A DNA stretch of 64,000 bases, taken from the NCBI GenBank assembly GCA_910583605.1, contig CAJTXN010000007.1:1-64000 (forward strand), given 5' to 3'. The DNA is from an uncultured Lachnospiraceae bacterium. Its GTDB lineage: Bacteria; Bacillota; Clostridia; Lachnospirales; Lachnospiraceae. A program made the translations under genes and the position numbers. Below are positions 41,320 to 51,128 of the stretch, one piece after another (the stretch's first letter is position 1; the number at the start of each line of letters is the position of its first letter). Under the pieces are notes generated by a model, which saw only the letters and a program-made list of their open reading frames with translations, did no database searches and was not told the DNA's origin.

Positions 41320-44300
41320 ATGGGCACAAATTTTGGAAGTAAAGAGATAGAGGAATACATCAAAGGAAGATTAGAAGACCATGCAATTGGTACAACTGAG
41401 GATTTAGTAGCAGAATGTATAATGGGAAAACTCAGCAGTACAGGTAATCATAATGTTTCTATATCGGCATTTGATATTACAACGATGATTTCAGTGAAAG
41501 ATGAAAAAGTAGATGTAATGATACAGAATTTGGCAGGTAAATATAATATTAATTTGGAATGTGTAGATATTGGGGAATCTTTAGGACAGGTTCGAGATGT
41601 TTTGGGAACAGTAAAAGATATTAGTTTAGATCTGTTTGACTTATATAAAAGCTGTAATAAGTATTTTAAAGGCAATCAAACGCCAGAACTTGCCTCTGTT
41701 TGTGTACAAAAAGCATTTAGTCTTACTTCAACGTTAGTCTCCACCGCCGGAGGCCCCCTCGGTTTCCTTATCTCCGAACAATTTGAACTTGCCAGTTATC
41801 TTCTGGAAGTCGGTACTGAAATCGCCTTGAAGTATCGGGAACGTTATGACGAAATGGAAGCCCTTTGGAGGGAAGTGGAAGCTCTGGATTCTGACGAAGA
41901 TATCAGCACCAGCCTGCAGTCCCGCATCGATTCTGCCCTTGCATCCCCGGAATTTGGAGACAAAGCCTGTGTTCTGGCACAGCTGTATCAGGCGATTCTG
42001 ACAGAGTATGATTTCCTGTTTTCCATGGCAGGGGATTCTGCAAATGGATTATATGCTGTGAACACCACAGAAATTATAGATGCCAGAAACCGGTTTATGA
42101 GTATGTACGAAAAGCTGAGTGGTATCTTTGACGGCTTTTCAGGAGGTGGCTCCGGTAAACCGGGTGGCGATAATCCTAATGATCCGTCAAAGAATCCTAA
42201 TGACCCGTCGAAGAATCCTAATAGCCCGTCGAAGAATCCTAATAACCCATCAAAGAATCCTAATAGCCCGTCGAATAATCCTAATGACCCAAAGAATGAC
42301 CCTAATGACCCGAAGAATGATCCGAGGGATGATTCTGATTCTGATGATCCGACGAATAATCCCGAGCAGGATGATGAAGACAAGAATAACAAACCTGTTG
42401 GTGGTGACGACGATTTTAGAGGTGCAGGTTCTGCCAGGGACAAAGATCCGCTGGTGCTGGATTTAAACCGGGACGGGAAGTTTACGGTGGGAATGGAGGA
42501 AGGCGTTCATTTTGATTATGACGGGGAAGGCTTTGCGGAAAAGACGGCATGGATGGCAGAAGGTGACGGCATGCTGGTCCGGGATTTAAACGGGAATGGC
42601 CGGATTGATAATGGCACGGAACTGTTTGGTGACCGGACACTGAAGGCGGACGGAAGTTTTGCAGCCAATGGTTTTGAGGCGCTGGCAGAACTGGACAGTA
42701 ATGGTGACGGGATTATAGACAGCCGGGATGAGGCGTTTGGAAGCCTGAGGGTTTGGATGGACAGTAACAGGGACGGCATCAGCCAGGCGGACGAGCTGTT
42801 TACGTTGCAGGAATTAAACATCCGGAATATTCTGTTAAAAGTGAACCGGAAGGGAAGCAGTGAGGGAGCCAACCGGATTACCGGAACCGCAGCATTTACC
42901 TGGAATGACGGAACCACCGGAACCGTGGCGGAGCTGACCATGGATACCAATACCGTTGATACCGTATATATGGAAACCATAGAGATTCCACGGGAAATTC
43001 TGGAGAACATGCCGAATCTGATACCGTCGGGAGAAATGCTGACCCTGCATCAGGCCATGGCAAAGGAGCCTGAGCTCTGTACCCTGGTCCGGAAGTTTGT
43101 GGAGGAAACGGAACCGGCGGCAAGGGAGGAACTGCTGGAGGCAGTCTTTTTAAAGTGGTCCGGCTGTGAAGATGTGGAAGCCGGAAGCCGGGGAAACCAT
43201 ATGGATGCCGCAAAGCTTGCCGTACTGGAAAAGTTTTACGGAAAAGAATTTACAGGTGTCAGCGGAGCCGATCCGAACCGGGCTGCCAGTGCAATCTTAA
43301 ATGAATTGTATGACGGTCTGGTTTATACTGCAAAATATAAGTTACTGATGCAGACATCGATTCATGACATGGTAACAGCCACAAGAGCGGTACGGACCGG
43401 AGGAACGGAAGAAAAACGGTTAAATTATGAAACCATTCTGAAACAGTCTGACAGAACCATGGCAGAGGACAGCGCAAAGGCGGTTCTTCAGTTTTTGGAC
43501 TATACAGAGTATATCAGTAAGATCAGCAATCTGAGTGTGTATTTTAACCGGGAGGATTTTTTGCAGGCAGCAGAGGGAAGCAGTTATGCCGCCGTTTACC
43601 GGGAACTGCTCATGGAGCGTAAATTTATGGCCGGAACCGCGGGAACGGATAATCTGTCAGGAAAAGCCATGGATGAGTGGATTTCTGCCGGAAGCGGGGA
43701 TGATACCATAAAGGCCGGAGCCGGCAATGACATTCTTTCCGGAGGAAGCGGAAACGATAAACTGTATGGGGAAGCCGGAAATGATATCTTATACGGAGGA
43801 ACCGGAGATGACTATCTGGAAGGAGGCGTGGGGGCAGACACCTATTACTTTGAAGCCGGAGACGGAAATGATACGATTTATAATTATGATACCGTAAACC
43901 ATGGGGAAGATCAAATCATATTTGGCAAAGGAATCCGTCCGGAGGACATAACCATCCGCAGGGAAGGAAAGCATATGGTGCTTCTGAATTCCGCCACCGG
44001 AGACAGCATTACAATAAAGAATGCCTATGTAAGCAGTGGAGGAACCTGCTATATCGAACACATGGAATTTGCCGACGGAACCGTATGGGATGCCGATGAA
44101 ATAAAAGAAAGGAGCCGTTATATAGAGGGAACGGAAGGAGCGGATAATCTGACAGGCCAAAGCGGTTATAATTACAGTCTGGATGAGATTTTTGATGCCG
44201 GAGCCGGAGATGATACCGTGAAAGCCGGAGCCGGAAACGACATTCTTTCCGGAGGAAGCGGAAACGATAAACTGTACGGGGAAACCGGAAATGATATCTT

Positions 44301-45786
44301 ATACGGAGGAACCGGGGATGACTATCTGGAAGGAGGAGTGGGGGCAGACACCTATTACTTTGAAGCCGGAGACGGAAATGATACGATTTATAATTATGAT
44401 ACCGTAAACCATGGGGAAGATCAAATCATATTTGGCAAAGGAATCCGTCCGGAGGACATAACCATCCGCAGGGAAGGAAAGCATATGGTAATTCGCAATT
44501 CCGTCACCGGAGACAGCATTACAATAAAGAATGCCTATGTAACCAGTGGAGGAACCTACTATATCGAACACATGAAATTTGCCGACGGAACCGTATGGGA
44601 TGCCGACATAATAAAAGAAAAGAGCCGTTATATAGAGGGAACCGAAGGAGCAGATAATCTGACAGGCCGGAGCGGCTATAATTACAGCCAGGATGAGATC
44701 TTTGATGCCGGAGCAGGAGATGATACCGTGAAAGCCGGAGACGGAAATGATTTGCTGTACGGAGGAAGCGGAAATGATAAACTGTATGGAGAAGCCGGGG
44801 ATGATATCTTATACGGAGGAACCGGAGACGACTATCTGGAAGGAGGAGTGGGAGCAGACATCTATTACTTTGAAGCCGGGGACGGAAATGATACGATTTA
44901 TAATTATGATACCGTAAACCATGGGGAAGATAAGATCATATTCGGCAAAGGAATCCGTCCGGAGGACATAACCATCCGCAGGGAAGGAAAACATATGGTA
45001 CTTCTGAATTCAGCCACGGGAGACCGGATTACAATAAACAATGCCTATCTAACCAGTGGAGGAACCTACTATATCGAACACATGGAATTTGCCGACGGAA
45101 CCGTATGGGATGCCGACATAATAAAAGAAAGGAGCCGTTATATAGAGGGAACGGAAGGAGCGGATAATCTGACAGGCCAAAGCGGTTATAATTACAGTCT
45201 GGATGAGATTTTTGATGCCGGAGCCGGAGATGATACCGTGAAAGCCGGAGCCGGAAACGACATTCTGTACGGTGGAAGCGGAAACGATAAGCTGTACGGG
45301 GAAGCGGGGGATGATGTTCTGGACGGAGGAACCGGAGATGACTACCTGGAAGGAGGAGCCGGCAATGATACCTATGTGTTCGGCAGAGGATATGGAACCG
45401 ACCGGATTTTTGACAACCTTGGCTCCAACCGGATATCCTTTGGGCAGGATATTACCGTGGAGGAACTGGAACTGCTGCAAAGCGGCCGTAATCTGGAACT
45501 TTCCGTCACCGGAACGGAGGACCGCCTGATCCTTTCCAATTATTTCAGCAATTCCTCCTATCAGAATTTTGAGTATACCTTTGCCGACGGCACGGTGTTG
45601 GACAAAGAGGATGTGTCTGCGATAATGGATGGATCATATGTGTATGAAACAACTCTGAAGCAGGCGCAGTCAGCGGTGGAATTAATGGCATCCATGAATA
45701 CGGATACCGGAATCGCTTCATCGGAGCAGGTGGAGATGAACCGGCCGGACACATCCGGACAGGAACAGCTCTGGGTGACGGAATAA
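41320..45786 (+). CDS. Large RTX/haemolysin-type calcium-binding protein
   Basis: 1488 residues, ATG behind GAAAGGAGATAAAGTAA. There is no signal peptide. Residues 1-280 are helical. A NPNDPSK-type linker follows (about 285-335). Then come four EF-hand-like loops (DLNRDGKFTVG, DLNGNGRIDNGTELFGD, DSNGDGIIDSRDEAF, DSNRDGISQADELF, about 380-500) and a helical region. From about 790, four blocks of RTX nonapeptides (GGSGNDKLYGEAGND) alternate with a haemolysin-associated domain (IRPEDITIRREGKHMV). The C-terminal 100 residues would hold the type I secretion signal. Exporter genes follow. It is probably a calcium-dependent surface adhesin or scaffold. Confidence 0.9.
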   Translation: MGTNFGSKEIEEYIKGRLEDHAIGTTEDLVAECIMGKLSSTGNHNVSISAFDITTMISVKDEKVDVMIQNLAGKYNINLECVDIGESLGQVRDVLGTVKDISLDLFDLYKSCNKYFKGNQTPELASVCVQKAFSLTSTLVSTAGGPLGFLISEQFELASYLLEVGTEIALKYRERYDEMEALWREVEALDSDEDISTSLQSRIDSALASPEFGDKACVLAQLYQAILTEYDFLFSMAGDSANGLYAVNTTEIIDARNRFMSMYEKLSGIFDGFSGGGSGKPGGDNPNDPSKNPNDPSKNPNSPSKNPNNPSKNPNSPSNNPNDPKNDPNDPKNDPRDDSDSDDPTNNPEQDDEDKNNKPVGGDDDFRGAGSARDKDPLVLDLNRDGKFTVGMEEGVHFDYDGEGFAEKTAWMAEGDGMLVRDLNGNGRIDNGTELFGDRTLKADGSFAANGFEALAELDSNGDGIIDSRDEAFGSLRVWMDSNRDGISQADELFTLQELNIRNILLKVNRKGSSEGANRITGTAAFTWNDGTTGTVAELTMDTNTVDTVYMETIEIPREILENMPNLIPSGEMLTLHQAMAKEPELCTLVRKFVEETEPAAREELLEAVFLKWSGCEDVEAGSRGNHMDAAKLAVLEKFYGKEFTGVSGADPNRAASAILNELYDGLVYTAKYKLLMQTSIHDMVTATRAVRTGGTEEKRLNYETILKQSDRTMAEDSAKAVLQFLDYTEYISKISNLSVYFNREDFLQAAEGSSYAAVYRELLMERKFMAGTAGTDNLSGKAMDEWISAGSGDDTIKAGAGNDILSGGSGNDKLYGEAGNDILYGGTGDDYLEGGVGADTYYFEAGDGNDTIYNYDTVNHGEDQIIFGKGIRPEDITIRREGKHMVLLNSATGDSITIKNAYVSSGGTCYIEHMEFADGTVWDADEIKERSRYIEGTEGADNLTGQSGYNYSLDEIFDAGAGDDTVKAGAGNDILSGGSGNDKLYGETGNDILYGGTGDDYLEGGVGADTYYFEAGDGNDTIYNYDTVNHGEDQIIFGKGIRPEDITIRREGKHMVIRNSVTGDSITIKNAYVTSGGTYYIEHMKFADGTVWDADIIKEKSRYIEGTEGADNLTGRSGYNYSQDEIFDAGAGDDTVKAGDGNDLLYGGSGNDKLYGEAGDDILYGGTGDDYLEGGVGADIYYFEAGDGNDTIYNYDTVNHGEDKIIFGKGIRPEDITIRREGKHMVLLNSATGDRITINNAYLTSGGTYYIEHMEFADGTVWDADIIKERSRYIEGTEGADNLTGQSGYNYSLDEIFDAGAGDDTVKAGAGNDILYGGSGNDKLYGEAGDDVLDGGTGDDYLEGGAGNDTYVFGRGYGTDRIFDNLGSNRISFGQDITVEELELLQSGRNLELSVTGTEDRLILSNYFSNSSYQNFEYTFADGTVLDKEDVSAIMDGSYVYETTLKQAQSAVELMASMNTDTGIASSEQVEMNRPDTSGQEQLWVTE
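42172..42324 (+). repeat. 21-bp tandem repeats coding the Asn/Pro linker
   Basis: About seven tandem units of 21 bp encode NPNDPSK and variants (NPNSPSK, NPNNPSK, NDPNDPK). They are in frame. Such short repeats can expand or contract by slippage without frameshift. Confidence 0.85.
43701..45300 (+). repeat. 510-bp tandem repeat array within the RTX gene
   Basis: The landmark TGATACC recurs at 43701, 44211, 44721 and 45231, exactly 510 bp apart (170 residues). Adjacent units look almost identical at the DNA level. Each unit has an RTX nonapeptide block and one haemolysin-associated domain. The array has three full units and a partial fourth. Confidence 0.9.
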
Positions 45787-45820
45787 TTACGGATAAAAGG
45801 GAAAGGAAACGGAGAGAGTA

Positions 45821-47941
45821 TTGGAACAAAAGATAGATAGCGGATTATCCAGCTTTTTAATGCTGGTACGTATTATGAACATTCGGGTGACTGCAGGACA
45901 GCTCCGGCATATTCTGACATTGGAAGGAAATGCCATGTCTGAGACGGATATGCTGACTGCAGCTAAGAAATTAAAACTGAAGGGAAAGATACGGACCCTT
46001 ACTTTTAACCGGTTGTCGGAGATTCATGCTCCGGTGATAGGAAAGAATAAAGAAGGAGAATTTTTTGTCATTGGAAAAACAGAACGGGAAAAGGTAATGG
46101 TAATACAGCCGGAATCCGGAACAAAACTGGTGGCAAAAGAGGAATTTGAGAGCCAGTGGTCAGGAATGGTCGTAATGTTCAACCGGAAAGGAATCATTGA
46201 TAAAGAAGCAGTCTTTGGATTTCAATGGTTTATTCCTACCATATTAAAGTTTAAGCGGGAACTGATACAGGTTATAATGGCGGCTTTTGCCATACAGATT
46301 ATAGGAATCTTCACGCCGTTGATGACGCAGGTAGTAGTGGATAAAGTGCTGGTACATAAAAGCTTATCCACGCTGCATGTATTGGCAGTCGGTCTGTTTT
46401 TGAGTTATGTATTTGAATTAATATTAAGTCTGGCAAAAAATTATGTATTTACTCATACGACAAACCGGATTGATGTAATGCTAAGTCATAAGCTGTTTCA
46501 GCATTTGTTTTCCCTGCCGCTGCGGTATTTTGAGTCCCGAAAAGTGGGAGAGACCGTGGCAAGGGTAAGAGAACTGGACAGCATACGGACATTTCTGACA
46601 GGGACGCCATTATCCTCCATGCTGGATTTACTGTTTATTCTTGTTTATATCGCAGTGTTGTTTCTGTACAGTGTTCCGCTTACACTGGCGGTCATTGCAT
46701 CGATTCCGGTATTTGCCGTTTTATCGGCGGCAGTAACGCCGTTGTTTAAAAAAAGGCTGGAAGAAAAGTTCAGAACGGGAGCGGAAACACAGTCTTATCT
46801 GGTTGAGAGCATTACCGGAATACAGACAATAAAATCATTTGCGCTGGAACCCCGGCTGGAAAGAAAGTGGGGGGAGTTACAGTCGGACTATGTCAGGGCA
46901 GGATATAAAACATCCATGGTTGCAGCAACTTCCAATACTCTCGGAAGTTTTATACAGAAATCCTTTGACCTGCTGATATTATTTTTGGGAGCCAAAGCGG
47001 TTATGAAAGGAACCTTTACGGTAGGACAGCTTGTGGCGTTTCGTATGCTGGCAGGAAGGGTCAGCGGACCGGTGCTGCGTTTTGTACAGCTCTGGCAGGA
47101 ATATCAGCAGGCCGCTCTTTCCGTAAAACGAATCGGAGATATTTTTAACAGTACACCGGAACCGGTGACAAACATTAATAAAATCTCCCTGCCAGATATG
47201 AGCGGAACCATTGTGTTTCAGAGAGTCAGTTTTCGATACAGGATGGATGCGGCGGAAGTCATCCGGGATATGAGTTTTAAAATTCCGGCAGGAATGATCG
47301 TAGGGGTTGTGGGGAGAAGCGGCTCCGGAAAAAGTACCGTTTCAAAACTGGTTCAGAGGCTGTATATACCGGAAGCAGGAAAAATAATGATTGACGGAAT
47401 GGACATTTCTCTTGCGGACCCGGCCTGGCTGAGAAAACAGATTGGCGTAGTGCTTCAGGAAAACTTCATGTTTAACGGCACTGTCAGCGAAAATATATCC
47501 ATTCACTGTCCGGGGGCGGAACCGGAACGGATCATTGCAGCGGCTAAGATTGCCGGAGCCCATGAATTTATTCTGGAGATGCAGGACGGGTATGACACTG
47601 TGATTGGAGAAAAGGGTGTGGGTCTTTCCGGAGGACAAAAGCAGAGAATCGCCATAGCCAGGGCCATCATCAATAACCCGAAAATTCTGATTTTTGATGA
47701 GGCGACTTCCGCATTGGATTATGAGTCGGAAAGCATTATTCAGAATAATCTGAAAGAAATCTGTAAGGGAAGAACCGTTATTATTATTGCGCACCGCTTA
47801 TCTACATTAAAAGATGCGGACCGGATTATGGTTATCGAACGGGGAAGTCTTGCGGAATATGATACAAAAGAACGCCTGATGGAGAAACAGGGATTGTACT
47901 ATTATCTGCACAGCAGGCAGGAACAGGGAAAGCGGGTATAG
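45821..47941 (+). CDS. HlyB-type type I secretion ABC exporter
   Basis: 706 residues from TTG 45821 (ACGGAGAGAG upstream). An N-terminal peptidase-C39-like domain (about 1-125) lacks the catalytic Cys, as in HlyB, so it would dock but not cleave the substrate. The HlyB-like motif TPLMTQVVVDKVLVH begins the six-helix membrane part. The ATPase has Walker A GRSGSGKST, signature LSGGQKQRIAIARA, Walker B ILIFDEATSALD and IIAHRLSTLKDADRI. It should export the RTX protein encoded 35 bp upstream. Confidence 0.95.
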   Translation: MEQKIDSGLSSFLMLVRIMNIRVTAGQLRHILTLEGNAMSETDMLTAAKKLKLKGKIRTLTFNRLSEIHAPVIGKNKEGEFFVIGKTEREKVMVIQPESGTKLVAKEEFESQWSGMVVMFNRKGIIDKEAVFGFQWFIPTILKFKRELIQVIMAAFAIQIIGIFTPLMTQVVVDKVLVHKSLSTLHVLAVGLFLSYVFELILSLAKNYVFTHTTNRIDVMLSHKLFQHLFSLPLRYFESRKVGETVARVRELDSIRTFLTGTPLSSMLDLLFILVYIAVLFLYSVPLTLAVIASIPVFAVLSAAVTPLFKKRLEEKFRTGAETQSYLVESITGIQTIKSFALEPRLERKWGELQSDYVRAGYKTSMVAATSNTLGSFIQKSFDLLILFLGAKAVMKGTFTVGQLVAFRMLAGRVSGPVLRFVQLWQEYQQAALSVKRIGDIFNSTPEPVTNINKISLPDMSGTIVFQRVSFRYRMDAAEVIRDMSFKIPAGMIVGVVGRSGSGKSTVSKLVQRLYIPEAGKIMIDGMDISLADPAWLRKQIGVVLQENFMFNGTVSENISIHCPGAEPERIIAAAKIAGAHEFILEMQDGYDTVIGEKGVGLSGGQKQRIAIARAIINNPKILIFDEATSALDYESESIIQNNLKEICKGRTVIIIAHRLSTLKDADRIMVIERGSLAEYDTKERLMEKQGLYYYLHSRQEQGKRV

Positions 47942-47945
47942 ATAA

Positions 47946-49049
47946 ATGAAAAATAACATCTCTGAATACATATTAAAACATAACAGGAAAAAAGATGAGA
48001 ATCTGAAATATGATTTTATGCCGGATATCCTGGAAATTATTGAAAAACCTGCTAATGCTGCCGGAAAGGTCATTATCTGGTCAATCGTAACCTTTTTATT
48101 TCTGGCTGTATTGTGGGCCGGATTGTCAAAATCAGATATCGTAGTGACTGCGGAAGGATTTGTGGAACCTGCGGGAACCGTTATTGCCGTTCAGGCAAAA
48201 GCAGGAGGAAGTATTGCTGAGGTATATAAGAGCAACGGGGCGTATGTAAAGAAAGGGGAACTGATAGCCAAAGAAGATACCGCATTGGTTGATATAGATA
48301 TCGAAGGCGCGAAACAGGAAATTCATTGTCTGGAAGCAGAAAACGAAATATACAGAAAAGTTCTGGCAGAAGAAGATTTAACCGGAATATCGCCGGAATC
48401 CTATGAGGAATCACTGGCAGACAATATAAGATATCTTCTGATGCAGGAAAATTATTTTCGGGATTCCCTGTCGGATAATGAAGAAGACTATGTAAAACGG
48501 TTAAAGAAACAGCACAATATTTCGGTATTGGAAAAAATCATCAGCAACAAAGACCAGATAAAAGAGTTGAAATCCGTACTTGGGAAAGCGGAAAAAAATC
48601 AGGAAAACCAGATGATTCTTGCAGAGGAAAGCGGATATATTACAAACATGCAGGAAGGTTTAACAGGCAGGGTGATTGAAGAAGGAGAAAAATTATTTGA
48701 TATTGTACCCGAAAATACCGAAATGAGAGTTCAATGTTATATCGGGAATGCTGATATTGGAGAACTGAGAACGAATCAGCGGGCTGAAATCAAAGTGGAT
48801 TCTTATCCTTATTCCGATTACGGCACATTGGAAGGTACCATTACTTATATTTCACAAAATACAATATCTACGCCTGAGAAAAAAGACGTATATCAGGTTA
48901 CGGTCACATTGGATCAGATACCAGAAAACATTCGGTTAATTGCGGGAATGAACTGTCAGGTTGAAGTAAAGACCGGAACCAGAACACTGTTAAAGTATTT
49001 TCTGGACCCGGTTACCGGTGCAATAGGCAGTGCGATGAAGGAACCGTAA
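47946..49049 (+). CDS. HlyD-type membrane fusion protein
   Basis: 367 residues, starting four bases after the exporter stop. A cytoplasmic tail (MKNNISEYILKHNRKK) and one transmembrane helix (about 43-62) lead to a split biotinyl-lipoyl domain (GTVIAVQAKAGGSIAEVYKS, then ESGYITNMQEGLTGRV) around a short helical hairpin, and a beta-barrel (MRVQCYIGNADIGELR). The hairpin is shorter than in E. coli HlyD, and no TolC-like outer-membrane channel is present in the window. That fits a cell without an outer membrane. It would form the periplasm-equivalent arm of the exporter. Confidence 0.9.
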   Translation: MKNNISEYILKHNRKKDENLKYDFMPDILEIIEKPANAAGKVIIWSIVTFLFLAVLWAGLSKSDIVVTAEGFVEPAGTVIAVQAKAGGSIAEVYKSNGAYVKKGELIAKEDTALVDIDIEGAKQEIHCLEAENEIYRKVLAEEDLTGISPESYEESLADNIRYLLMQENYFRDSLSDNEEDYVKRLKKQHNISVLEKIISNKDQIKELKSVLGKAEKNQENQMILAEESGYITNMQEGLTGRVIEEGEKLFDIVPENTEMRVQCYIGNADIGELRTNQRAEIKVDSYPYSDYGTLEGTITYISQNTISTPEKKDVYQVTVTLDQIPENIRLIAGMNCQVEVKTGTRTLLKYFLDPVTGAIGSAMKEP

Positions 49050-49058
49050 GCCGGTTTC

Positions 49059-50393
49059 TCATCGCTTGAATTTTTTCATCCATACTCCGCTGAAATAGCA
49101 GATTACCGAAATTATCATGGCAATTGTCCAGCCCACCGGCCAGGAACTCCATATACCCGCAGAGCCGAACCGGTAATACAGGATATATGACAAAGCCACA
49201 CGGATGATCAGGTCGGAAAATGTGGACAGCATAAACCAGAACATGGCGCCGGCGCCGCGAAGCACACCGTCGGCCATAAGCTTAACGGATATGACCAGAT
49301 AAAACGGCGATACGATTTTTAAGAAGGTGAAACCGGTCTGAATGGCGGTTTCACTTTCGTCATTCATAAAGAGTTTTAATATCAGGGAGCCGCCGAAGAA
49401 AAAGAGCAGTGTACATGGAATTACAATGCAGAGCAGCATGGAGAAACCCGAACGGAATCCATCCCTGACACGCTTCTGTTTTCCGGCGCCGATATTCTGG
49501 GCGGTAAAACTGGATAAGGCGTTTCCAAGAGTGGTAAAGGAAGTGATACAGAATGTATTCAGTTTTACTGCCGCAGAATAGCCCGCCACTGCAGAGGAGC
49601 CACATTTATTTACCAGATTCTGGATAAACAGATTTCCTACGGATACAAAGCTCTGCTGCAGGATACTGGGAATGGCCACCAGGCTGATTTGTTTCAGCAT
49701 AAGCAGGGAAAAAACAGGAGCTTTTTCAACGGTATCGAATTTTTTGAGATGTTTCGTTAAGGCAATAAATGCCAGTACACAGGAAATCCCCTGAGCAAGA
49801 AATGTGGCCCAGGCAACCCCTGCAATCTTCATATGGAGCGATATTACAAAAAGCAGGTCCAGTAAAATATTTCCTACAGAGGAAAATATAAGAAAATAGA
49901 GAGGGGTTTTCGAATCTCCCAGGGCCGTAAAAATTCCCGTACAGATATTGTACATGAATAAAAAGAACAGCCCGGCAATATATATATTGAGATAAAGAAC
50001 GGAATCTTTCATTATATTAGACGGAGTATCCAGCAGAAGCAGCATCTTTTTACAAAAGACAAATCCAAATACCGTCAGAAGCAGACAGAGGGCGGAAGCG
50101 GATAGAAAAGTAGTCGTAACGGCTGTTTTCATATCCCTGTATTTTTTTGCGCCGAACAATTGGGAAACGATAACAGAGCAGCCTACGTTACTGCCGATGG
50201 CAATCGCCATAAATATCATGGTGATGGGATAAGAAGCCCCTACTGCGGCCAAAGCGTTTTCGTTTATGAATTTACCGGCAATCACGCTGTCGGCTATGTT
50301 GTAAAGCTGTTGAAACATAACACTGATCAGCATTGGGACAGTAAATGCAAGTAATACTTTTTTCGGATTTCCTATGGTTAAATCAGTTGTCAT
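49059..50393 (-). CDS. MATE-family efflux transporter
   Basis: 444 residues. Twelve helices with the MATE signatures MFQQLYNIADSVIAGKFI, GSNVGCSVIVSQLFGAKK and FTLGNALSSFTAQNIGAG. The protein exchanges cationic or flavin-like compounds for sodium or protons. It is complete and unfused, unlike the gene at 28389-30382. It is convergent with the hlyD-like gene (10-bp gap) and divergent from the hydrogenase operon, so it is probably a single-gene unit. Confidence 0.92.
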   Translation of the reverse strand: MTTDLTIGNPKKVLLAFTVPMLISVMFQQLYNIADSVIAGKFINENALAAVGASYPITMIFMAIAIGSNVGCSVIVSQLFGAKKYRDMKTAVTTTFLSASALCLLLTVFGFVFCKKMLLLLDTPSNIMKDSVLYLNIYIAGLFFLFMYNICTGIFTALGDSKTPLYFLIFSSVGNILLDLLFVISLHMKIAGVAWATFLAQGISCVLAFIALTKHLKKFDTVEKAPVFSLLMLKQISLVAIPSILQQSFVSVGNLFIQNLVNKCGSSAVAGYSAAVKLNTFCITSFTTLGNALSSFTAQNIGAGKQKRVRDGFRSGFSMLLCIVIPCTLLFFFGGSLILKLFMNDESETAIQTGFTFLKIVSPFYLVISVKLMADGVLRGAGAMFWFMLSTFSDLIIRVALSYILYYRFGSAGIWSSWPVGWTIAMIISVICYFSGVWMKKFKR

Positions 50394-50636
50394 ATGTAAG
50401 CCTCCTTTTTTATCAGACCAATCTTACTCCTATTTTTTTCCGAATTCAAGATAATTCTGGATAAAAACATTATTTTGTCAGTTTTTAAAAATGCTTCCGG
50501 GGTTCCAATAAATTCTTATGGCAATATGCATAAAAATATGTTAAAATTGAAATGTAATTTGTGCGAAATTTTAATAACAGCATTCAATAATGATGAAATG
50601 TCTTGGGAAAGAAAACAACAGGGAAGGAGAAATAAA

Positions 50637-51128
50637 ATGCTGAAACAAAGCGAAATAGAAACGATTGATGCAGTACTGGATGCCCACGAATATCAGGCTT
50701 CCCAGGTGATTGCCATCATGCAGGAGGTACAGAAGATATATCACTATCTCCCGGAAGAAGTCCTTTGCCATATAGCGAAAGAGTTAAAAATCAGTGAAGC
50801 CAAAATCTATGGTGTGGCAACGTTTTATGAGAATTTTTCACTGGAACCAAAGGGAAAATATGTAATCAAGGTTTGTGATGGAACGGCATGTCATGTCAGA
50901 AAATCCATTCCGATTCTGGAAGAATTCAGAAAAACACTGGGTGTTACGGAAGCAAAACCGACTACCCCGGATATGATGTTTACCGTAGAAACGGTATCCT
51001 GTCTTGGTGCCTGCGGACTGGCTCCGGTCTGTACAGTCAATGATGTGGTTCATCCGGCAATGACACCGGAAAAAGCAAGAGAACTGATAGAAGAACTCAG
51101 AAGGGAGGAATCATCGGATGAGAATTAA
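50637..51128 (+). CDS. hydC: NuoE-like subunit of NAD(H)-linked [FeFe] hydrogenase
   Basis: 163 residues from ATG 50637 (AGGGAAGGAGAAATAAA upstream). An N-terminal helical bundle is followed by a thioredoxin-like [2Fe-2S] domain. Its four Cys are visible in KVCDGTACHVRKS (C-x4-C) and VSCLGACGLAPVC (C-x3-C). It passes electrons between the NuoF-like subunit and the hydrogenase. The gene order hydC-hydB-hydA is the same as in Thermotoga maritima. It overlaps the next gene by 11 bp. Confidence 0.9.
   Translation: MLKQSEIETIDAVLDAHEYQASQVIAIMQEVQKIYHYLPEEVLCHIAKELKISEAKIYGVATFYENFSLEPKGKYVIKVCDGTACHVRKSIPILEEFRKTLGVTEAKPTTPDMMFTVETVSCLGACGLAPVCTVNDVVHPAMTPEKARELIEELRREESSDEN

Noticed and set aside
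42172..42324. Short regular repeats that could suggest a CRISPR array
   Set aside because: They are 21-bp in-frame coding repeats without spacers, and no cas gene is nearby.
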